Part shown: positions 6,722 to 11,992 of the stretch, piece by piece
How the letters are laid out: every line of letters starts with the position of its first letter
Position numbering within the stretch: the first letter of the stretch is position 1
Origin: Syntrophomonas sp. UBA5432
GTDB lineage: Bacteria; Bacillota; Syntrophomonadia; Syntrophomonadales; Syntrophomonadaceae
Assembly (NCBI GenBank): GCA_002424365.1
Contig: DIRQ01000011.1
Location: forward strand, 22,928 to 34,919
Length of the DNA: 11,992 bases
Direction: 5' to 3'
The notes under the pieces: generated by a model
Told to the model about the DNA's origin: nothing
Database searches by the model: none
What the model saw: only the letters and a program-made list of their open reading frames with translations
Made by a program: the position numbers and the translations under genes

Positions 6722-6795
6722 GAAGCTAGGGGTGAGGGGTAAGAGGTGAGGAGTAGGGAGCAAAGTGCGAAGTGTTCCTCACCCCTCACTCTAGA
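6722..6795. repeat. Purine-rich imperfect inverted repeat (copy 1)
   Basis: The left arm, from CTAGGGGTGAGGGGTAAG (6726–6743), pairs imperfectly with TTCCTCACCCCTCACTCTAG (6775–6794), with one gap and a few mismatches. Further G-rich units (GAGGTGAGGAGTAGGGAG, 6743–6760) follow the left arm. The reverse complement of 6775–6795 matches 11971–11991 at about 18 of 21 positions, so this is a repeat family present twice in the window. It lies in a non-coding gap and resembles a small MITE or REP-like element. The guanine runs might also allow a two-layer quadruplex. Confidence 0.65.
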
Positions 6796-6866
6796 TAATT
6801 AGTCAAGTTCTCAGTTCGAAAACAGTTACAAGACAGCTTTGTTACTGGCGCCTATTTGGATTATTC

Positions 6867-6872
6867 GAGGTG
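6867..6872 (+). promoter_or_regulatory. Ribosome binding site setting the PHP gene start at 6879
   Basis: GAGGTG lies 6 bases before ATG 6879. The upstream in-frame GTG at 6870 is inside this site and has no separate ribosome binding site of its own, so ATG 6879 is preferred. Confidence 0.75.
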
Positions 6873-6878
6873 TTTTTC

Positions 6879-7667
6879 ATGGAGTTATATGGGGACTACC
6901 ATACTCATTGCCGTCTTAGTGATGGCAGGCAGAATGAGGAGGAAATTATTAATGCAGCTCGGGAACGTGGTTTAAAAGAAGTAGCTATCACCGACCATGG
7001 TCCTCTGGCAGCAGTTATTGGAGTCGGAGATGCTGACGAGTATCTTAAGCTGCGAGATAGGTTAGATGCTATAGTTAATAATTATCCTAATATCGAGGTT
7101 TTGCTAGGGGCAGAAGCTAATATTCGGGATTTGCAAGGAACTTTGGATTTGCCGCCAGAGATTATTGTCGAGCTAGATATTCTTATTGCCGGCCTGCATC
7201 CTTATACCCTGCCTACCTCAATAAAAGATGGCTGGGCGGTCTTTGTACAGAATTCTCTACGCCACCTGGGCCGAGGGCAACAGGAGAAGGCAATTAACAA
7301 TAATACCAAGGCTACGGTAGAAGTTATTTATAATAATCCCCAACTAGATATTTTGTCTCACCCGGGACTATTTTTTACGGTGGATATTGCCGAAGTAGCC
7401 CGTGCTTGTGTTGCTAAAAATGTACTTTTTGAAATAAATTGCGCACACGAACACCCCGGTATTTCTGCTATAATTGAAGCAGATAGGGCGGGAGTTGATT
7501 TTATAATTAATAGTGATGCTCATTTCCGGGAAACAGTAGGCAACCTAAATTATGGAGTAAAACTGGTGAAAAAGCTGGGAATTGCTCCTGAACAGGTGGC
7601 TAACAGGCGTCAAGGGGGAGGCTATAAGCAGTGGAGAAAAAACAAGAAGAACTGCACATACTCATAA
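6879..7667 (+). CDS. PHP-domain metal-dependent phosphoesterase
   Basis: Soluble hydrolase of 262 aa from the polymerase-and-histidinol-phosphatase superfamily. The full metal-ligand set is visible: DYHTH (H8, H10), D15, TDHG (H40), GAEAN (E79), LHPY (H107), LSHPG (H161) and NSDAH (D213, H215), so it should be active with a two- or three-metal centre. It resembles the YcdX-like/histidinol-phosphatase-like branch, but no his genes are nearby and the substrate is unknown. The last 37 bases overlap the start of rapZ. The C-terminal tail in that overlap (about 244–262, RRQGGGYKQWRKNKKNCTYS) is basic and looks unconserved. Overlap with rapZ implies coupled translation. By context it may act on a phosphorylated sugar, nucleotide or signalling molecule linked to RapZ/GlmR; this is inference. 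Confidence 0.9.
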   Translation: MELYGDYHTHCRLSDGRQNEEEIINAARERGLKEVAITDHGPLAAVIGVGDADEYLKLRDRLDAIVNNYPNIEVLLGAEANIRDLQGTLDLPPEIIVELDILIAGLHPYTLPTSIKDGWAVFVQNSLRHLGRGQQEKAINNNTKATVEVIYNNPQLDILSHPGLFFTVDIAEVARACVAKNVLFEINCAHEHPGISAIIEADRAGVDFIINSDAHFRETVGNLNYGVKLVKKLGIAPEQVANRRQGGGYKQWRKNKKNCTYS

Positions 7668-8518
7668 TTACTGGGCTTTCCGGGGCTGGAAAGACTCAGG
7701 TAATTAACTGCCTAGAGGATATGGGATATTACTGTGTTGATAATTTACCACCAGCTTTATTGTTAAAATTCGTGGAATTAAGTATGCAGTCTGAAGGCCG
7801 GGTTGATAAAGTAGCCTTGGTTATAGATGTCAGGGGAGGGGAGTTTTTCAGTGACCTGGCACAATCACTGCAGGAACTGGAGGGAGATCGCATACCTTAT
7901 GAGATTCTCTTTCTGGAAGCTTCCGATGATGTCTTGATTAGACGGTTTAAAGAATCACGGCGCCGCCATCCCCTGTCCGACCGGCGCCAGTTGACAGAAG
8001 CCATACAACTGGAGAGAAGAATGCTGGAGGAACTTCGTGGCAAGGCTAACCTGGTTATTGATACCAGCGGACTTTCCCCCCGGTTATTAAAGGATAAATT
8101 ACAAAGCCTGTATAGTGAAAGCGGCACGGGCAAGTTTACCGTAAATATTGTCTCTTTCGGCTATAAATGGGGCATCCCTCTGGATTCCGATATTGTTATG
8201 GATGTAAGATTTCTGACTAATCCTTTTTATGATCCTCATATGCGTATGTTAACCGGGCAGGACCGGGATGTAATTGAGTTTGTACTTGATTCACCAATAA
8301 CTAAATCATTCACCCGTCGGTTTTTGAATCTTCTAAAGTATTTAATCCCTTATTATGTACAGGAAGGTAAAACTAATCTGGCAGTATCGATAGGCTGTAC
8401 CGGAGGTCAGCACCGCTCGGTGGTACTGGCTGATTATGTGGCCGGGCAGTTGAAGAAGATGGGATATAATGTTTTAACCAGGCATAGAGATGTTGCAAAG
8501 TATAAAGTGGAGGAATAA
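7631..8518 (+). CDS. rapZ: RNase adapter / nucleotide-binding protein RapZ (YvcJ)
   Basis: P-loop protein of 295 aa. Walker A is GLSGAGKT at 15–22 and a Walker-B-like segment is VIDVRGG (64–70). The conserved C-terminal domain contains DVRFLTNPFY (191–200), GCTGGQHRSV (255–264) and RHRD (284–287). In enterobacteria RapZ binds small RNAs and glucosamine-6-P and controls glmS; in Bacillus the orthologue YvcJ binds and hydrolyses nucleotides and affects competence. Which role applies here cannot be read from sequence. The start is GTG, with GGGGGAGG (7614–7621) 9 bases upstream and inside the PHP gene. It ends in TAA immediately followed by the ATG of glmR, so the three genes are tightly coupled. 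Confidence 0.96.
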   Translation: MEKKQEELHILIITGLSGAGKTQVINCLEDMGYYCVDNLPPALLLKFVELSMQSEGRVDKVALVIDVRGGEFFSDLAQSLQELEGDRIPYEILFLEASDDVLIRRFKESRRRHPLSDRRQLTEAIQLERRMLEELRGKANLVIDTSGLSPRLLKDKLQSLYSESGTGKFTVNIVSFGYKWGIPLDSDIVMDVRFLTNPFYDPHMRMLTGQDRDVIEFVLDSPITKSFTRRFLNLLKYLIPYYVQEGKTNLAVSIGCTGGQHRSVVLADYVAGQLKKMGYNVLTRHRDVAKYKVEE

Positions 8519-9478
8519 ATGAATACTGACATAAATAAGCCGGCAATCGTAGTAATAGGCGGTGGGACCGGCTTATCCGTATTACTAAAGGGTCTAAAGC
8601 GATATACGTCCCGGATTACGGCAATGGTGACGGTTAGTGATGATGGGGGCAGTTCCGGAAGGCTAAGAAGCGAACTGGGGGTCTTACCCCCGGGAGATAT
8701 TCGTAACTGCCTGGTAGCTTTGGCAGAAACTGAAACCCTTATGAATAAAGTTTTTCAGCATCGTTTTCTTCAGGGGGGCAGTCTTCAGGGACATAATTTG
8801 GGAAATTTGCTCCTGGTAGCGATGACGGAGATTACAGGAGATTTTATCTCAGCCATTAGAGAAGTGAGCAAGGTACTGGCAGTTAGGGGGAAAGTACTTC
8901 CGGCTACTTTAGAACCAGTAATCCTGGGAGGAATAATGGCGGATGGTAACCGGGTAATGGGTGAAACTGCTATTCGCGATTATCAGGCCAGTATTAAAGA
9001 GATTTTTCTTATTCCGGAATGTGGGCCATTGCCGGAGACCCTGGAGGCTATCAATGAAGCTGATGCTATTATTATTGGCCCTGGGAGCCTGTATACCAGT
9101 ATTATTCCTAATCTCCTGGTTAAGGGAATTATTGAGGCTATAGCCAGTTCCCGGGCACCGAAATTTTATATAAGTAACATTATGACAGAGCAGGGTGAAA
9201 CTGATGAGTTCACTGCTGCCGATCACCTGAAGGTAATCCAAAAACACACTGGAAAACAGATAATTGATTATGCGGTAGTTAATTCCGGTAAGATTGATGA
9301 AGAGCGATTAAAGCGTTACAAAGAGGAAAAGGCGGTACCGGTAAAATCATCCTCAGATGAAATCGCCAAAATGGGAATAAATATTATTGAACGGGATTTA
9401 GTTTCTGATACCGAGGTGGCCTGGCATGACGCTGATAAGCTTGCCCGGGTCATACTGGAGAAGATAGGAGAATTGTAG
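8519..9478 (+). CDS. glmR: Gluconeogenesis factor / GlmS-activating protein GlmR (YvcK)
   Basis: A 319-aa protein of the YvcK/CofD-like family. The N-terminal nucleotide-binding loop IGGGTGLS is at 13–20, followed by the family blocks VTVSDDGGSSGRLR, PPGDIRNCL, GHNLGNLL and IIGPGSLYTSIIPNLLV. In Bacillus and Listeria the protein binds UDP-GlcNAc, is needed for growth on gluconeogenic carbon sources and for cell shape, and stimulates GlmS, steering fructose-6-P into wall precursors. The ATG directly follows the rapZ stop (TAAATG), with GTGGAGGA (8508–8515) as its ribosome binding site. Its place after rapZ and before whiA is the standard Firmicutes order. It lies close downstream of the fructose-6-P-producing isomerase. 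Confidence 0.96.
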   Translation: MNTDINKPAIVVIGGGTGLSVLLKGLKRYTSRITAMVTVSDDGGSSGRLRSELGVLPPGDIRNCLVALAETETLMNKVFQHRFLQGGSLQGHNLGNLLLVAMTEITGDFISAIREVSKVLAVRGKVLPATLEPVILGGIMADGNRVMGETAIRDYQASIKEIFLIPECGPLPETLEAINEADAIIIGPGSLYTSIIPNLLVKGIIEAIASSRAPKFYISNIMTEQGETDEFTAADHLKVIQKHTGKQIIDYAVVNSGKIDEERLKRYKEEKAVPVKSSSDEIAKMGINIIERDLVSDTEVAWHDADKLARVILEKIGEL

Positions 9479-9480
9479 TT

Positions 9481-10428
9481 ATGAGTTTTTCCCATGATGT
9501 CAGGAACGAGTTGGCCAGGGCAATGCCGGAGAAAGAATGTTGTTGCAAAGCTGAACTTTCGGCTTTGCTGGCCAGTGGTGCCATCGTTATTGGATCTGGG
9601 GAAGACGGATGCAACCTGGAAGTTAGAGTTGAAAATGCAGCCACCGCCCGTAAAATTTTTAAACTACTTAAAGAAAGCTATAGCTTACAATCTACAGTTC
9701 GCATAGAAAATCGTAAACGCTTTGGAAAAACAAAAATTTATGAAGTAGACACGCATTTTTCTTCAGATAATTTGTCGATATTGCAGGAATTACACCTAAT
9801 AGAAGATAATAATAATAGTAAGAGTCGACCTAGTCCTAAATTTACTAGAAAGACTTGTTGTAAGCGCTCTTATTTGCGGGGGATATTTCTCAGCCGGGGT
9901 TTTGTTAACCGGCCGGAAAATGATTACCACCTGGAAATAGTGTTTAACGAAGAGAAACTAGCTATACATGTACAGAAATTACTGGCTCGTTTTGATATCG
10001 AAGCTCGTATTTTTGAAAGAAAAAGCAGTTTTGTGTTATATGTAAAAGAAAGTGAAAAAATTGGGGACTTTTTACGGGTTGTAGGTGCCAATCGAGCTCT
10101 GCTGGAATTTGAAAATGTACGCATTATCAAATCAATGCGTAATACTGTTAATCGGCAGGTAAATTGTGAAACTGCTAATTTGGCAAAAACAATTGATGCT
10201 TCTGTGCGTCAGATAGACTTAATCAACCGTGCTAGAGAAAAGGAAGGGTGGAAGAAGATGCCGGCGCAGCTCAAGGAACTGGCCTTTCTCAGGGTTCATT
10301 ACCCCGATTATACCTTGAAGGAATTAGGGGAACTGACTCAACCACCTCTTAGTAAACCAGGTGTTGCTTACCGGATGCGCAGGCTGGAAAAAATAGCAGA
10401 AGATATTATTGGGCAAATAGAATTATGA
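9481..10428 (+). CDS. whiA: DNA-binding protein WhiA (YvcL)
   Basis: A 315-aa protein with the WhiA architecture: an N-terminal domain starting MSFSHDVRNEL, a degenerate LAGLIDADG homing-endonuclease-like fold (about 90–215, with SYLRGIFLSRGFVN at 130–143) and a C-terminal helix-turn-helix (TLKELGEL…SKPGVAYRMRRLEKIAE, about 278–307). The nuclease-like core lacks a catalytic LAGLIDADG acid, as in other WhiA proteins. WhiA controls sporulation septation genes in Streptomyces; in Bacillus it affects division and chromosome segregation. It starts 2 bases after the glmR stop. A short CCC cluster (C20–C22) in the N-terminal domain and CC at 126–127 are notable, but their role is unclear. Confidence 0.95.
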   Translation: MSFSHDVRNELARAMPEKECCCKAELSALLASGAIVIGSGEDGCNLEVRVENAATARKIFKLLKESYSLQSTVRIENRKRFGKTKIYEVDTHFSSDNLSILQELHLIEDNNNSKSRPSPKFTRKTCCKRSYLRGIFLSRGFVNRPENDYHLEIVFNEEKLAIHVQKLLARFDIEARIFERKSSFVLYVKESEKIGDFLRVVGANRALLEFENVRIIKSMRNTVNRQVNCETANLAKTIDASVRQIDLINRAREKEGWKKMPAQLKELAFLRVHYPDYTLKELGELTQPPLSKPGVAYRMRRLEKIAEDIIGQIEL

Positions 10429-10472
10429 ATTAACTGTTTTGAGGTCTGCTATGTGAACAGAAGGGCATAATT

Positions 10473-10502
10473 TTGGCAGTCAGAAATATTTATGGTTATA
10501 GA
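10473..10502 (+). promoter_or_regulatory. Candidate sigma-A promoter upstream of rpoN
   Basis: TTGGCA (10473–10478, one mismatch to TTGACA) and TATAGA (10497–10502, four of six to TATAAT) are spaced by 18 bases in the 94-base gap between whiA and rpoN. This would give rpoN its own start in addition to read-through from whiA. The −10 match is weak. Confidence 0.3.
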
Positions 10503-10522
10503 TAGAGAAAAGGGGGATCTGC

Positions 10523-11905
10523 ATGCGGTTAACTCACGATGTTTTTCTAGAACAGCAACAAAAATTACTTATAACACCGGAACTGCGCCAGGCCATCGCC
10601 ATTCTGCAGATGTCTACCCTGGAATTATCTGAATATGTACAAAGGGAATTGGAAGAAAACCCATTTTTAGAAGAACGAGAAGACCCCGCGGATTCAGGGG
10701 AAAGGGATAATGACAACTCTGATAACTCTAAAATGGAAGAATGGGTGGAGTATTTTAATGACCGGGATATTGGTTATACGCCCAGGGAAACAAAAGAAGA
10801 AAAGTCATTTGACAATTTTTTAACCCGTAGGCCCAGCCTCTATGAACACCTGGAATTCCAACTGCATATTGTCAGTAAAAAAGAAGATGATTTAGCCATT
10901 GGGAATTACCTGATTGGCAGTATCGATAGTAATGGTTATCTATGTGTAGATTTAAATGAGGTAGCCAATAAGCTTAATGTGCCCGGAGAAAAAGTGGATG
11001 AGGCCTTGGAATTAATCCAGTCCTTTCACCCCCACGGGGTTGGGGCTCGCGATTTAGCTGAGTGTTTACTTTTACAATTAAAGCACTATGGTAAAGAAAG
11101 TCAGCTGGCCCGAGATATTATCAATAACCATTTGGGAGATCTGGGCCGGGGCAAATTGAATAAAATTGCTCAGTTACTTGCAGTTCCGGTACAGGAGGTA
11201 CAGGATATCGGCGATCTGATTAGGACACTGGATCCCAGGCCGGGCTTGCAGTACAGCAACAGCAATGAAATTAAATATATACTTCCCGATGTTTTTGTAG
11301 AGAAGATGGAGGGAGAATACATTGTTATAGTTAATGATTTTAATTTCCCCCGCCTTATTATAAATCAGGCATACGAGAGTATTTTGCGCCAGCCCAACGC
11401 TTTTTCCCAGGATGCCAGGAAGTACCTGGAGGATAAAATGGGTTCTGCCATCTGGTTAATCCGCAGCATAGAGCAGAGGCGAATGACCCTTTACAAAGTT
11501 GCTCGTTGTATAGTGGATATTCAAACTGAGTTTTTAGATCGGGGAGTGGAACATTTAAAAACCTTAAATTTAAAACAGGTGGCTGATATTGTTGAGGTTC
11601 ATGAATCAACTGTGAGCCGGGCTACTACCAACAAGTATATTCAAACCCCCCAGGGACTGTTTGAATTAAAGTACTTTTTTAGCACCGGGGTAGAATCATG
11701 TCATGGTAGTCGAAAAGTATCCTCGAAGAGTATAAAATTCATGCTGGAAGAAATCGTGGCTGCAGAGGATTCTAGTAAGCCTCTTAGTGACGATGCCATT
11801 GCCAAGATATTAAATAAAAAGGGTATACGGATTTCCCGCCGCACAGTGGCCAAATACCGCCAGGAACTCGGCATATTATCAACCATGGCACGTAAACGAT
11901 ATTAG
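10523..11905 (+). CDS. rpoN: RNA polymerase sigma-54 factor RpoN
   Basis: Alternative sigma factor of 460 aa that directs RNA polymerase to −24/−12 promoters and needs an AAA+ activator to melt DNA. Region I (1–50) is the glutamine/leucine-rich activator-responsive segment (LEQQQKLLITPELRQAIAIL, ELEENPFLE). An acidic region II follows (about 48–95), then the core-binding domain (about 100–290) and a helix-turn-helix near 345–375 (LKQVADIVEVHESTVSRATT). The C-terminal RpoN box is SRRTVAKYRQ at 438–447, differing from the usual ARRTVAKYRE at the first and last positions, both fairly conservative. AAAAGGGGG lies 6 bases before the ATG. No enhancer-binding activator gene is in the window, and I saw no −24/−12 promoter upstream of any gene here. 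Confidence 0.97.
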   Translation: MRLTHDVFLEQQQKLLITPELRQAIAILQMSTLELSEYVQRELEENPFLEEREDPADSGERDNDNSDNSKMEEWVEYFNDRDIGYTPRETKEEKSFDNFLTRRPSLYEHLEFQLHIVSKKEDDLAIGNYLIGSIDSNGYLCVDLNEVANKLNVPGEKVDEALELIQSFHPHGVGARDLAECLLLQLKHYGKESQLARDIINNHLGDLGRGKLNKIAQLLAVPVQEVQDIGDLIRTLDPRPGLQYSNSNEIKYILPDVFVEKMEGEYIVIVNDFNFPRLIINQAYESILRQPNAFSQDARKYLEDKMGSAIWLIRSIEQRRMTLYKVARCIVDIQTEFLDRGVEHLKTLNLKQVADIVEVHESTVSRATTNKYIQTPQGLFELKYFFSTGVESCHGSRKVSSKSIKFMLEEIVAAEDSSKPLSDDAIAKILNKKGIRISRRTVAKYRQELGILSTMARKRY

Positions 11906-11921
11906 AACGCAATAAGGCGTT
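11906..11921 (+). other. Short stem-loop directly after rpoN
   Basis: AACGC (11906–11910) pairs with GCGTT (11917–11921) around AATAAG. The stem is only 5 bp and no T-run follows, so it is at best a poor terminator. The remaining bases to the window end contain another imperfect inverted repeat (TCAAGGTT/AACTTGA, about 11949–11963), possibly an operator for the next gene. Confidence 0.25.
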
Positions 11922-11970
11922 AATGATATGGTTGCCGAGTAATGAATTCAAGGTTAAAACTTGACCGGTG

Positions 11971-11992
11971 TCTAGAGTAAGGGGTAAGGAGT
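11971..11992. repeat. Purine-rich repeat (copy 2, cut by window end)
   Basis: This 22-base stretch starts TCTAGAGTAAGGGG and matches the reverse complement of 6775–6795 at about 18 of 21 positions. It is therefore a second copy of the repeat upstream of the PHP gene, in the opposite orientation. The differences are mostly G-to-A changes. The window ends inside it, so its length and second arm cannot be seen. Confidence 0.6.

Noticed and set aside
6722..6795. CRISPR array or tandem repeat
   Set aside because: The G-rich units are irregular, with no constant repeat and spacer lengths; the imperfect inverted-repeat reading fits better.
9481..10428. Active LAGLIDADG homing endonuclease
   Set aside because: The length, the N- and C-terminal motifs and the location after glmR identify WhiA, whose nuclease-like fold is catalytically degenerate.
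10471..10495. TTGGCAGTC… before rpoN as a sigma-54 promoter
   Set aside because: The −24 part (TGGCA) fits, but no TTGC follows at the required distance (AATAT is found instead).
1..11992. tRNA, rRNA or riboswitch
   Set aside because: No cloverleaf, rRNA-like or known riboswitch core was recognised in the gaps by eye. A covariance-model scan would be needed to exclude small RNAs.

Overview
The window looks like chromosomal DNA from a Gram-positive bacterium of the Firmicutes (Bacillota), most likely a member of the Clostridia. The evidence is the rapZ–glmR(yvcK)–whiA trio typical of Firmicutes, strong AGGGGG-type ribosome binding sites, frequent TTG/GTG starts, moderate GC content and a RpoN (sigma-54) gene. 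I do not assign a genus. All intact genes read on the + strand.

Layout. (1) Positions 1–880 hold a REP-associated HUH/Y1 tyrosine transposase gene (RAYT type) bracketed by matching inverted repeats; the left end of the element is cut by the window edge. (2) Positions 945–2741 encode the excinuclease subunit UvrC. (3) 2869–3222 encodes a small four-helix membrane protein of the phage-holin-4/YvlD type. (4) 3339–4139 encodes a Cof-type HAD phosphatase. (5) 4140–4589 has no intact gene; it holds the decayed remains of a DUF362-family protein gene (about 4247–4569) and, before it, a stretch that looks like a dispersed-repeat remnant. (6) 4590–6585 is a tight two-gene sugar unit: a ROK-family sugar kinase and a bifunctional phosphoglucose/phosphomannose isomerase with overlapping ends, closed by a strong hairpin terminator. 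(7) 6632–6878 is intergenic, with an extended −10 promoter candidate and a purine-rich imperfect inverted repeat that reappears, inverted, at the very end of the window. (8) 6879–10428 is a compact run of PHP-domain hydrolase, rapZ, glmR and whiA, with overlapping or abutting ends. (9) 10523–11905 encodes RpoN, followed by a short intergenic tail that enters the second copy of the repeat.

Functionally, the centre of the window handles hexose phosphates (sugar kinase, then interconversion of glucose-6-P, mannose-6-P and fructose-6-P). It sits directly upstream of RapZ and GlmR, regulators tied in model organisms to the fructose-6-P to glucosamine-6-P branch of cell-wall precursor synthesis. 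RpoN at the end recalls the enterobacterial arrangement in which rapZ sits in the rpoN operon. Most of the window is housekeeping. The less ordinary parts are the RAYT element, the DUF362 fossil, the pair of purine-rich repeats, the PHP protein of unknown substrate fused by overlap to rapZ, and a short perfect palindrome abutting the uvrC ribosome binding site. I did not find evidence of a clearly new multi-gene system.
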